Shown piece by piece: positions 17,943 through 25,879 of a stretch of DNA of 64,000 nucleotides. Made by a program: the position numbers and the translations under genes. Below the pieces are notes generated by a model. The model was not told where the DNA came from, did no database searches, and was given only the letters and a program-made list of their open reading frames with translations. Source of the DNA: CAVOHU01 sp963843385 (lineage in GTDB: Bacteria; Acidobacteriota; Vicinamibacteria; Vicinamibacterales; JAKQTR01). The stretch is from the NCBI GenBank assembly GCA_963843385.1, contig CAWJJY010000005.1:434001-498000 (forward strand). The letters run 5' to 3'. Every line of letters begins with the position of its first letter. Position 1 is the first letter of the stretch.

Positions 17943-18135
17943 GGATTCACGCTCACCGTCATGAAAGAGCAGGCAATGACCGAATCGCCACTCGCGCACC
18001 GACAAGGCACGGCTCGGCGTTCCTGAGCCTCACAGAGCCGGCGCGACCGATGAGGCTCCGGCGCGCCAGAATAGCCATCCTACTCTCGGGCGCGGGGGGC
18101 AGGGCTGTCAACTCGTGTCGCTGGAGTCGCGCGGA

Positions 18136-18153
18136 TGTATCAGTTGTGATACA
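18136..18153. promoter_or_regulatory. operator-like palindrome TGTATCA-GTTG-TGATACA
   Basis: Two perfect 7-bp arms around a 4-nt centre, A+T-rich inside a G+C-rich neighbourhood. It lies about 80 bp upstream of the cspA promoter and about 190 bp upstream of purH, so it could regulate either. The binding protein is unknown. Confidence 0.5.
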
Positions 18154-18216
18154 ACCCGGGGTCATGAGAATCGGTGATTTCATTCGGGAAACATCACGCA
18201 TCGGCTCTCCGATCGC

Positions 18217-18245
18217 TTGACACGATCCAGGGTCACCGTTATCAT
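18217..18245 (+). promoter_or_regulatory. cspA: strong sigma70 promoter of cspA
   Basis: TTGACA (18217-18222), 17-nt spacer, TATCAT (18240-18245). The -35 is perfect and the spacing ideal. A start near 18252 gives a 5' leader of about 138 nt, in line with the long leaders of cold-shock genes. Confidence 0.75.
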
Positions 18246-18270
18246 CGCGATCGGCGCTACGGTGGGCGGG

Positions 18271-18299
18271 ACTCGACCGCCGCAGCGGCCTTTTTTTTT
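18271..18299 (+). terminator. attenuator-like stem and T9 run in the cspA leader
   Basis: A G+C-rich segment with a short self-complementary core (CCGC-CGCA-GCGG) is followed directly by nine T residues at 18291-18299, about 90 nt before the cspA start codon and about 45 nt after the predicted transcription start. The stem is short, so termination would be partial at best. It may be an attenuator or a temperature-sensitive leader structure. Confidence 0.4.
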
Positions 18300-18389
18300 G
18301 TGTGCCCCCCGAGCGCGCAACCATGGTGCCGGGGGGTCGTTTGGAAGGTGCCGGCGCGGGTCGCCGCGAAGACGCAAGGCAGGTAAGAA

Positions 18390-18593
18390 ATGCGCATTAC
18401 AGGCAAGGTCAAGTGGTTCAACAACGCTAAGGGGTACGGATTCATCGAGCGCGAAGGCGGCAGCGATGTGTTCGTGCACTACTCGGCCATCCAGGGCAAC
18501 GGATTCCGTTCGCTCGAGGAAGGCCAGGCAGTCGAGTTCGAGATCGTTGACGGACCGAAGGGCCCACAGGCCGGCAACGTCATCAAGATCTAG
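18390..18593 (+). CDS. cspA: cold-shock protein CspA family
   Basis: 67-aa single-stranded nucleic-acid-binding OB-fold protein. RNP1 is KGYGFIER and RNP2 VFVHYSAI; the start TGKVKWFNNAKGYGFI is classic. The length is standard. AGG near 18381 serves as ribosome site. It is monocistronic: a strong promoter lies 145 nt upstream and a strong hairpin 12 nt downstream of the stop. Such proteins act as RNA chaperones, often induced by cold, but induction of this copy is inferred only from the long leader. Confidence 0.96.
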   Translation: MRITGKVKWFNNAKGYGFIEREGGSDVFVHYSAIQGNGFRSLEEGQAVEFEIVDGPKGPQAGNVIKI

Positions 18594-18604
18594 ACGACGT
18601 CTTG

Positions 18605-18635
18605 CCCCGGGGTCCGGCCGAGCCGGACTCCGGGG
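18605..18635 (+). terminator. terminator hairpin after cspA
   Basis: Arms CCCCGGGGTCCGGC (18605-18618) and GCCGGACTCCGGGG (18622-18635) pair 13 of 14 with a 3-nt loop. The U tract is poor (ATTCTCT). Confidence 0.7.
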
Positions 18636-18754
18636 ATTCTCTCGCGCCCGGACCAGCCCCCCTCCCCTTCACAACCCAGTTCGAACGTCCATCCGGGCCG
18701 CAGGCCTTCGGCGAAGCCGAGCCTCCTGCGGGGCCTCGGGCCGGGGTTGCGTTC

Positions 18755-19354
18755 CTACGGCTTGTGCTTGGAGACGCCCCTGAGGGCGCGTGCGGTGAAA
18801 TTGATCTTGCCGTTTCGCATCGCGAGGCGGAAGGCCACCTCCTGTGCGCCCTTCTTCTTGATCTGGCTCACCTGCTGCCTGACCAGTGCCGCGAACTTAT
18901 GGAACGGGACGTGCGGCTGGCCGATTTCGTCACCCGCTTCGGTCAGCCGCTCGTACAGTTCCTGGAGCCGCTCCATTTCCTTCAGCGGCTCTGCGAATAC
19001 GGCCACGTGCAGGATGCGATCGGTTTGCCCCTCCGGCTCCTTCCCGGTTCGTCGGCGCTGCGTCGCGAATGGCCCGGGCCGGCCCTCCTCTCGGGCCTTG
19101 AGGCCCCGGTCCCAGAGGTCGGCAAACGTCGAGTAGCGCGCCTGGAGCGTCTGGAATCTGAACCGATCCGAGTACGAGCGGCTCTGAGCCGTTCGTCGAT
19201 CGAGTTGCTTGATGAGGGTTTCGACCCGTGTGCGGCTATCCCACGGCGGGCGCGGCGTCCGGCCGGCAAAAAACGAGTTGTACTCGACCTCCAGCTTCCG
19301 GAGCTCGACTTCGAGCGTGCGAATCGCGTGCTCGACCTCGGGTTCGACGGCCAC
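18755..19354 (-). CDS. conserved protein with MXAN_5187-type C-terminal domain
   Basis: 199 aa from GTG 19354. The pattern LEVELRKLEVEYNSFFAGR, then RVETLIKQLDRR and RFRFQTLQARYSTFADLWDRG, recalls the MXAN_5187 C-terminal domain found in Acidobacteriota and Myxococcota. It is largely helical and charged with no signal peptide or membrane segment. The GTG overlaps the stop of the preceding gene (TAGTG), so the pair is translationally coupled. The frame is open 12 codons further upstream inside the neighbour. Function is unknown; the family call rests on remembered pattern. Confidence 0.65.
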   Translation of the reverse strand: MAVEPEVEHAIRTLEVELRKLEVEYNSFFAGRTPRPPWDSRTRVETLIKQLDRRTAQSRSYSDRFRFQTLQARYSTFADLWDRGLKAREEGRPGPFATQRRRTGKEPEGQTDRILHVAVFAEPLKEMERLQELYERLTEAGDEIGQPHVPFHKFAALVRQQVSQIKKKGAQEVAFRLAMRNGKINFTARALRGVSKHKP

Positions 19355-19821
19355 TAGCGTGGAATGAGAAACCAGAGCAGTGGGAGCCACAACTCGCGAG
19401 CGAAGGGCACCGGCCGATCGTCCACGAGCACCTCGCTGGAGTCGTACCGTCCGACGTAGTGCCAGAGATCCCTGAGCGCAAGGACCTGGTCGGGCCTGAA
19501 CCGCGCCCGGTGACGCAGCGCCCCGCCCGTTGTCGACTCCAGGTACCCCTCCGACGCCTTCGCCAGTTCGACAGCCCTCGCGTAGTCGACGCCCTCGAAG
19601 GGCGAGAAGACCACGGTCAGGGCGAACGGGCGAGCCGGGGGGTTGTCGTACAGCGCGGCCTGGAGGTCCGGATCGAGGCGAGCCAACTCCTCGTCGGACG
19701 GTTCCTCGTTCAGTTCGACGTAGGGCCAGAACTGATCGCGCGGCCGGAACCGCGGAGTACTGCCCGCTCCGCCGCCGGGCGAATCATCGGGCGATTCAGG
19801 TTTGTCCTGAGAGTCGTTCAT
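19354..19821 (-). CDS. conserved hypothetical protein
   Basis: 155 aa from ATG 19821. The N-terminal 25 residues are low-complexity Ser/Pro/Gly/Asp. The middle has FWPYVELNEEPSDEELARLD and FALTVVFSPFEGVDYARAVE. The end is hydrophobic (ELWLPLLWFLIPR). No known domain is recognised. It forms a two-gene unit with the MXAN_5187-type gene (1-nt overlap) and is divergent from selA across 124 bp. The longer open frame upstream of 19821 runs antisense into selA and is rejected. Confidence 0.65.
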   Translation of the reverse strand: MNDSQDKPESPDDSPGGGAGSTPRFRPRDQFWPYVELNEEPSDEELARLDPDLQAALYDNPPARPFALTVVFSPFEGVDYARAVELAKASEGYLESTTGGALRHRARFRPDQVLALRDLWHYVGRYDSSEVLVDDRPVPFARELWLPLLWFLIPR

Positions 19822-19945
19822 CGTCGGGGACCGCCGCTGGCGCGAAGCGCCTCGCGCAATTCCGCTTGATGCTATCCTGAGTGCGTCAGTGCGCGCAACG
19901 TAGAGTGCACGGAGCTTGATCAGGCCGTGCGGCGAAGCGTGGGAC

Positions 19946-21406
19946 ATGCCCGACTTTCGAATCATCCCTTCGATCGAGCAGCTGCGGCAGCGCGGGCGCG
20001 TGCAGGACATGGTCGCGCGATATGGCCACGAGCCGGTCGTCCAGGCGCTGCGGGAGGAAACCGACGCGCTTCGGCAGCGCCTCGCCTCGAGCCCGCCTGG
20101 CGAGAGCGACCGAGAGGCGCAGCTCCCGTCGACCACCGCTCAGGCCGCGGAACAGATCGAGGCGGGCGCCGAACCGAGGCTGCAGCGGCAGTTCGACCTG
20201 GCCCTGCGCCGGGTCGTCAACGCGACTGGCGTGATCGTGCACACCAACCTCGGCCGGGCTCCTCTGCCGGCCCCGGCCCTCGAGCGCGTGGCGCAGATCG
20301 GAGCCCGCTATTCCACGCTCGAGTACGACCTCGGCGAGGGCGGGCGCGGCCGGCGCGATCGCCACGCCGAAGCGCTGCTCTGCCGGCTGACCGGCGCGGA
20401 GGCCGGGGTGGTGGTCAACAACAACGCCGCCGCCACGATGCTGGTGCTGGCCGCACTGGCCCAGGGCCGGGAGGTCGTGGTTTCGCGCGGAGAGCTGGTC
20501 GAAATAGGCGGCGGGTTTCGCGTGCCCGAAGTGATGGCGCTCTCGGGCGCGATCCTGCGCGAGGTGGGCACGACCAACAAGACCAGGGCCGGCGACTACG
20601 CGGCGGCCCTGTGCGACCGGACGGCCCTCATCCTCCGCGTTCATCGTTCGAACTTCAGGATCGAGGGATTTACCGAGCAACCCTCGCTCGAACAGCTGGT
20701 CCAGGTCGGCCGGCAGGCCGGCGTTCCCGTCGCCGAGGACCTCGGCAGCGGCAACCTGATCGGCGGCCTGGCCACCTCCGCCGCGCTCGGAGGCGTGGCG
20801 CTCTCCGCGGTTCCTGGCCTCGAGCGCGTCCTGGGCCAGGAGCCGACCGTGCAGGCAAGCGTTGCCGCCGGGGTCGACATCCTCTGCTTCAGCGGCGACA
20901 AGATCCTGGGTGGACCGCAGGCCGGGATCATCGTCGGCCGGGAGAGCCTGATCGCGCCCATTCGCCGCCATCCCCTGATGCGTGCGCTCCGGGTCGGCAA
21001 GATGACCTACGCCGCCCTGGGCGCCACGCTGATCGAGTACCTGTCCGGCCGCGCGACCGCGACGATTCCGGTCCTTCGCATGCTGACCCGCACGCCGGAC
21101 GGCATCGAGGCCCGGGCCCGGCGAATCGCGGCCGAGCTCGACGCGTCAGGTCAGTTCGTCACGACCATCATCGACGGCGAGTCCACCATCGGCGGAGGAA
21201 CCACGCCCGGCATGACGCTGCCGACGCGGCTGCTCGCGCTCGAGCACCGCGGCCTGTCGGCCGATCGCCTGGAGTCGGCCCTGCGGCTTCTCGATCCGCC
21301 CGTGATCGCCCGGATTGGCGACGACCGCGTGCTGCTCGATCTGCGGACCGTGTTCGAGGACGAAGACGACCTGGTGTCTCGCCTGCTGCTGACCGTGCGG
21401 AGCTGA
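19946..21406 (+). CDS. selA: L-seryl-tRNA(Sec) selenium transferase SelA
   Basis: 486-aa PLP enzyme that converts seryl-tRNA(Sec) to selenocysteyl-tRNA(Sec). It has the N-terminal domain (FRIIPSIEQLRQRGRVQ), VVNATGVIVHTNLGRAPL, VVVNNNAAATMLVLAAL, the PLP-lysine stretch DILCFSGDKILGGPQAG and IRRHPLMRALRVGKMTYAAL, all diagnostic. ATG 19946 fits the family. An extended -10-like TGCTATCCT lies at 19870-19878. No selB, selD or tRNA-Sec is nearby in the window, so the rest of the system must be elsewhere. The FAD oxidoreductase follows after 8 nt. Confidence 0.95.
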   Translation: MPDFRIIPSIEQLRQRGRVQDMVARYGHEPVVQALREETDALRQRLASSPPGESDREAQLPSTTAQAAEQIEAGAEPRLQRQFDLALRRVVNATGVIVHTNLGRAPLPAPALERVAQIGARYSTLEYDLGEGGRGRRDRHAEALLCRLTGAEAGVVVNNNAAATMLVLAALAQGREVVVSRGELVEIGGGFRVPEVMALSGAILREVGTTNKTRAGDYAAALCDRTALILRVHRSNFRIEGFTEQPSLEQLVQVGRQAGVPVAEDLGSGNLIGGLATSAALGGVALSAVPGLERVLGQEPTVQASVAAGVDILCFSGDKILGGPQAGIIVGRESLIAPIRRHPLMRALRVGKMTYAALGATLIEYLSGRATATIPVLRMLTRTPDGIEARARRIAAELDASGQFVTTIIDGESTIGGGTTPGMTLPTRLLALEHRGLSADRLESALRLLDPPVIARIGDDRVLLDLRTVFEDEDDLVSRLLLTVRS

Positions 21407-21414
21407 GCGCCGCA

Positions 21415-23079
21415 GTGGATCACGCCTTCTACGACTACGTCGTCATCGGATCCGGATTTGGCGGTGCCGTCGCGGCGATGCGGCTGACCGAAAAGGGCTA
21501 CTCGGTCCTCGTCCTCGAGCAAGGCCGGCGGTTCCGCGACCAGGATTTCCCCGAGTCCAATCTGCGCTTCTGGAAGTACCTCTGGATACCGGCGCTCGGC
21601 TGCCGCGGCATCCTGCAGGTCAGTTTGCTTCGGGGCGCGATGATCCTGCATGGCGCCGGGGTCGGAGGCGGAAGCCTGGGCTACGCCAACGTGCTCGAAG
21701 AACCGGACGCGACCACGTTTGCGACCCCGGCCTGGCGCGACCCGGTCGACTGGGGAGCAGCGACTGCGCCCCCACTACCGACGGCGCGGCGGATGCTCGG
21801 CGCGGTGACGAACCCCCGGCTGTGGCCGGCCGATCGCGTCCTTCGCGAGATCGCGGCCGAACGCGGGTCGGCGTCCACCTTCCGCCCAACCGAGGTCGGT
21901 GTCTATTTCGGCGTGGAAGGTGAGCCAGCCGCCGACCCGTATTTCGGCGGGACCGGCCCCGAGCGCGCCGGCTGCACCTTCTGCGGCGGATGCATGGTCG
22001 GCTGCCGCCACAACGCCAAGAACACGCTTCCGAAGAACTACCTCTACTTCGCGGAGAAGCAGGGCGCGAAGGTCCTGGCCGAGGCGAAGGTGACGCTCAT
22101 TCGCCCGCTCGACTCGAGCAGCGGCGAGGGCGGTGACCCGGACGCCGGACTCCGCGGTGCAGCGGGGTACGAAGTGACCTTCACGCGCTCGACCTCGCTG
22201 ATGGGCGGGCGCAAGGTGCGAGTGACGGCCGGTCACGTCATCGTGTCGGCAGGAGTTCTGGGCACGCTGAAGCTGCTCCTGCACTGCCGTGACAAGGCGC
22301 ACTCGCTGCCTCGATTGTCGATGCGCCTGGGCGACAGGGTCCGAACCAATTCGGAGGCGCTCCTGGGCAGCCTCAGCCGGGAAGGCGGGATCGACTATTC
22401 CCAGGGCATTGCCATCACGTCGATCTTCAACGCGGACGAGGTCACTCGAATCGAGCCCGTGCGCTACCCGTCCGGATCCGACCTGATGAAGCTGCTCGCC
22501 GCACCGCTCATTTCGAACGCGGACTCAGTGCCCGGGCGCATGATCAAGTCTCTGGCCTGGGTGATCCGACATCCGGCCGATCTCGTGCGATCGCTCCTGC
22601 GGCCGGGGTGGGCGCGCCGGGTGACGATTCTGCTGGTGATGCAGAACGTGGACAACCGGATGCGGATCCGTCTCGGACGATCGCTGCTGACGCTGTTTCG
22701 GACCGGGCTGGTGAGCGAGCCCGATCCCGACCGCCGGATCCCGGCCCGCGTAGACGAGGGCCATGACATTACGCGTAGCTTTGCCGAAAAGACCCACGGC
22801 ATCCCGCTGGGCTCGGTCGGCGAGAACATCCTGAACTATCCGACGACGGCACACATCCTGGGCGGATGCGCGGTGGGGCGCTCAGCCGATGAAGGCGTGG
22901 TCGGAGAGGATTTCCAGGTGCACAACTACCCAGGCCTGTTCGTCATCGACGGATCGGTCGTGCCGGGCAACCCGGGTGTGAACCCGTCGCTGACGATAAC
23001 GGCTCTCGCGGAGTACGCGATGAGCCAGATCCCGCCGAGGCCTGAACAGGAGGCCGCGATTCAGCGCCGTCCATCGTGA
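21415..23079 (+). CDS. GMC-type FAD-dependent oxidoreductase (cholesterol-oxidase-like)
   Basis: 554 aa from GTG 21415. An FAD-binding Rossmann motif VIGSGFGGAVAAMRLTEKG opens the protein, LHGAGVGGGSLGYANVL follows, a ferredoxin-like Cys cluster CTFCGGCMVGC lies near residue 185, and the GMC C-terminal block ends in GLFVIDGSVVPGNPG. The family oxidises sterols or other alcohols, but the substrate is unknown. The frame is open far upstream antiphase through selA; GTG 21415, 8 nt after selA, is the sensible start. A second copy of the last 60 codons lies at 27602-27786. Confidence 0.88.
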   Translation: MDHAFYDYVVIGSGFGGAVAAMRLTEKGYSVLVLEQGRRFRDQDFPESNLRFWKYLWIPALGCRGILQVSLLRGAMILHGAGVGGGSLGYANVLEEPDATTFATPAWRDPVDWGAATAPPLPTARRMLGAVTNPRLWPADRVLREIAAERGSASTFRPTEVGVYFGVEGEPAADPYFGGTGPERAGCTFCGGCMVGCRHNAKNTLPKNYLYFAEKQGAKVLAEAKVTLIRPLDSSSGEGGDPDAGLRGAAGYEVTFTRSTSLMGGRKVRVTAGHVIVSAGVLGTLKLLLHCRDKAHSLPRLSMRLGDRVRTNSEALLGSLSREGGIDYSQGIAITSIFNADEVTRIEPVRYPSGSDLMKLLAAPLISNADSVPGRMIKSLAWVIRHPADLVRSLLRPGWARRVTILLVMQNVDNRMRIRLGRSLLTLFRTGLVSEPDPDRRIPARVDEGHDITRSFAEKTHGIPLGSVGENILNYPTTAHILGGCAVGRSADEGVVGEDFQVHNYPGLFVIDGSVVPGNPGVNPSLTITALAEYAMSQIPPRPEQEAAIQRRPS

Positions 23080-23120
23080 TTGATGTAGGGCGGTCCTTCA
23101 GGGCCGCCGTATGCCGGGAG

Positions 23121-23161
23121 CTTCCGCCTTCGAGAAACGCTTCGGCGGACCGCGATAGCCC
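23121..23161. repeat. dispersed 42-nt intergenic repeat, copy 1
   Basis: About 35 of 42 aligned positions match 55125-55166. Each copy can fold through TCCGCC and GGCGGA around a CTTCG-rich middle. It sits in the 146-bp spacer after the FAD oxidoreductase, which holds no gene. Confidence 0.6.
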
Positions 23162-23225
23162 GAGCGGAGGCGGTCAGACCCCAGCGACGAAGGCTGCGGA
23201 ACGACTTCGGATCGCCGGTGCTCCT

Positions 23226-25772
23226 TCAGTGGCTGACCATGATGATCCAGAGTTCGTTGGAGGGGGCGCTGAGGCCGCACGCGTTTCGGGCCTTCACGCG
23301 GACGTAGTACGTCCCGTCGTGCACAGCCCTAAAGTGCATGAACGCCTGCTCCGGACCCAACTGCAGCACCGCGAGGTTCGACCGCCCGGGCGCCGACCCG
23401 ATCTCGAGAATATAGGCGGTGTGACCGTTGCTGCTGTTTCGCACGCGCGCCGGCGGCACCCATGCCACGTGCGCCTCGCCCGAGCCGTCCGAGAGCGTCC
23501 AGGCTTGGGGCGCGCGAGGCGGCTCGGGCGGGCCCGTGCACCCGACGACCAGCGCCACTTCGTTCGACGGCAGGCTGAGGCCGGCGCCATTACTCGCCTT
23601 CACCCGCACGTAGTAGGTGCCATTCGCGACGGGACCCGTCGAGTAGATCGTCGAGGTGCCGCCAGTCGACAAGAGGGCCAGGTTCGCCTGCCCCGGCGCC
23701 GACCCGGCCTCGATCCTGTAGGCCGAAACCTCGCCGCCGGTCGTCGGAGGATTCCACGTCATGGACAGCGACGATCCCGCCGAGGACCATGTCAGCCCGC
23801 TCGGGGCACCGGGCGCGGTCAGGTTCACGACGACAGACACTTCGTTGGACGGCGGGCTCGTCCCGAACGCATTCGTGGCCCGCACGTGGAGGAAGTACAG
23901 GCCATTCGGCACGCCGATGGCGACAAACGACGGCGTCGGGTTGCCCGTCGGGATGCGCGCCAGGTTCGCGGCGCCGGGCCCGGATCCTGCCTCGATGACG
24001 TAGCTGTTCGGCGCCCCGCCGGTCGATGGCGCCGTCCAGCTCATCGCCACGCTCGATCCATTGGAAGCGGCAACGAGACCCTCGGGCGCGCCGGGAGAGC
24101 CTGGGCCCCCGGAGCCTCCTCCGCCAACCCGGATGGTCACCTCGTTCGACGGCGAGCTCACCCACTCCGCGCGCGTCGCCCGCACGCGGAGATAGTACGT
24201 CCGCTCGGGGACGCCGGTGGCGTTGAATGACGTCGAGGTCTGGCATGTCGCGATGGCGGCAAGATCGGATAACCCCGGCCCCGAACCGGCCTCGACGATG
24301 TAGCCGGTCGGCGCCAGGCCGCCCGCAGGCGCCATCCACGCCAGGCTCACGTCGGATCCGGCCGAGCCGGCAGCGAGTCCGCTCGGCGGCGCCACAGGCG
24401 TCCCCCGATCGCGCACATAGACATCCCAGCATTGGTTGGTGTCGCCGGGGACGAGGTTGGTCGACCCGGAATCGAACACGAGGTAGCGAGCATCGGGCGT
24501 GAGCGCGGCGTGCGTGGATCCACCGTCGCCCTGTTCACCTCCACTCGCGACGCTCTCGCGCGTCGTGGTCCCGGTGACGAGATCGTGCAGGAACACATCG
24601 CCGGACTCGTTGGTGTCGTCTGCGACGAGATTACTGGCAGACGAAGAGAAGGCGACCAATCGTCCATCCGGCGTGAGAATCGGCTCCCCACTGCCAAGGT
24701 TCCCCTGCGTGCCGTCAGTCGCGACGCTCACGCGCGTCGTCAGACCGGTCGCGGTATCGTGCACGAACACGTCCGCCTCTTCGTTGGTATCGCCGGAATC
24801 CAGGTTGGTGGCCGTAGAGCCGAAGACCACCAGCCGGCCGTCGCCGCTGAGCGCGGGCAAGGCGGAGTAATCATTGGCCTGCGTGCCATCAGTCGCGACG
24901 CTCACCCGCGACGTAACACCCGTTTGACAGTCGTGCACGAAGATATCCGAACGACCATTGGTGTCGCCCGGGACGAGATTGGTCGCGTCCGACCGAAGCG
25001 CGACGAACTGCCCGTTCGCACTGATCGCGGGACCATCCCAGGAATCGAGGTTCCCCTGCGTGCCGTCGGTGGCCACGCTGACCCGCGTCGTGACTCCGGT
25101 GAGGCGATCCCGGAGAAACGTGTCCTTGCGGCCGTTGGTATCGCCGGTGACGAGGTTGCTCGCCCAGGAGGTGAACGCGAGATACCGACCGTCGGCGCTC
25201 AGCGCGGGATGTAGGGAGTAGCTGTTGCCCTGGGCCCCGCCGCTCGAGATGCTCTCTCGCGTCGTGACGCCGGTGAAACAATCATGGACGAAGATGTCAG
25301 CGTTGCTGTTGAAGGAGCCGGTCACCAGGTTACTGGCGTACGACGCGAACGCCACGTACCGTCCATCGGCGCTGATCACCGGAGTCTGGCTGAAATCATC
25401 GGCCTCGGTGCCATCGGTGGTGACGCTGACCCGGGTGGTCGTCCCGGCCACGCGATCCCGCACGAAGATGTCGCGAACGCCATTCGTGTCGCCTGCCACC
25501 AGGTTGCTCGCCGAGGATCCGAAAACGACGAATCGGCCATCGGCGCTTATCGCAACGTCGCGGTAGCTGTCGCCGCCGGAGGGGCCGTTTCCCTGGCTGC
25601 CGTCACTCGCAAGGCTGATCCGCTCCGTCGCGCTCGGAGGCGGCCCGGCGGCGAGGGTGATCCCACACGCTGCAGCCAGACCAATGATGGCCAAGGTCCG
25701 CGAGTATCTCTGCCGGGGTCGCACTCGGCAAGCCATGCCGACTGGCGCAGTAGGCCTGTGAAGTATCTTCAT
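23226..25772 (-). CDS. secreted TolB-like seven-bladed propeller protein with four Fn3 domains
   Basis: 848 aa from ATG 25772. A signal peptide (hydrophobic RTLAIIGLAAACGITLAAG) precedes seven propeller units of about 58-59 residues. Each has ADGR-V-F-S-ASNLV-GDTN, D-FVHD and G-TTRVSV-TDGTQGN, seen at DNA level as 174-177-nt spaced copies (for example 24711, 24885, 25062). Four fibronectin type III domains follow (about residues 395-848), each ending in the form YYVRVKA-N-G-S-PSNEV. No catalytic site is seen. The architecture suggests extracellular or surface binding. It belongs to the minus-strand insert between the two copies of the GMC 3' end. Confidence 0.85.
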   Translation of the reverse strand: MKILHRPTAPVGMACRVRPRQRYSRTLAIIGLAAACGITLAAGPPPSATERISLASDGSQGNGPSGGDSYRDVAISADGRFVVFGSSASNLVAGDTNGVRDIFVRDRVAGTTTRVSVTTDGTEADDFSQTPVISADGRYVAFASYASNLVTGSFNSNADIFVHDCFTGVTTRESISSGGAQGNSYSLHPALSADGRYLAFTSWASNLVTGDTNGRKDTFLRDRLTGVTTRVSVATDGTQGNLDSWDGPAISANGQFVALRSDATNLVPGDTNGRSDIFVHDCQTGVTSRVSVATDGTQANDYSALPALSGDGRLVVFGSTATNLDSGDTNEEADVFVHDTATGLTTRVSVATDGTQGNLGSGEPILTPDGRLVAFSSSASNLVADDTNESGDVFLHDLVTGTTTRESVASGGEQGDGGSTHAALTPDARYLVFDSGSTNLVPGDTNQCWDVYVRDRGTPVAPPSGLAAGSAGSDVSLAWMAPAGGLAPTGYIVEAGSGPGLSDLAAIATCQTSTSFNATGVPERTYYLRVRATRAEWVSSPSNEVTIRVGGGGSGGPGSPGAPEGLVAASNGSSVAMSWTAPSTGGAPNSYVIEAGSGPGAANLARIPTGNPTPSFVAIGVPNGLYFLHVRATNAFGTSPPSNEVSVVVNLTAPGAPSGLTWSSAGSSLSMTWNPPTTGGEVSAYRIEAGSAPGQANLALLSTGGTSTIYSTGPVANGTYYVRVKASNGAGLSLPSNEVALVVGCTGPPEPPRAPQAWTLSDGSGEAHVAWVPPARVRNSSNGHTAYILEIGSAPGRSNLAVLQLGPEQAFMHFRAVHDGTYYVRVKARNACGLSAPSNELWIIMVSH

Positions 25773-25879
25773 GACGAGCGCATACCTCCGTGACGAGCCG
25801 AGCAGATTGTCGCACGGGCGCGGAGGCCAGAACGCCTCAAGAAGAGCCCGCCCTGCCCCCGTGCCGTCGCGAACGGCGC

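Larger units (their letters stand above)
17943..18389. other. purH-cspA divergent regulatory region (447 bp)
   Basis: There is no gene in it. It contains an operator-like palindrome (18136-18153), a strong plus-strand promoter (18217-18245), a T9 run after a short G+C-rich stem (to 18299) and the remaining cspA leader with a possible 6-bp CCCCCC/GGGGGG pairing around 18305-18340. A minus-strand promoter for purH was looked for: a TTGACA lies near 18110-18105, but the nearest TAGGAT is 23 nt away, too far for a normal spacer. Confidence 0.6.

Noticed and set aside
18080..18115. A purH promoter with TTGACA and TAGGAT on the minus strand
   Set aside because: The spacer is 23 nt, too long for a sigma70 promoter.
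19927..21414. A very long open frame (about 1050 codons to 23079) suggesting a giant protein fused to the GMC oxidoreductase
   Set aside because: The first ~496 codons are an out-of-phase Arg/Pro/Gly-rich reading of selA; the real protein starts at GTG 21415.
23900..25700. Regularly spaced repeats that might be a CRISPR array
   Set aside because: The repeats are 174-177 nt apart, in frame, and encode propeller blades.
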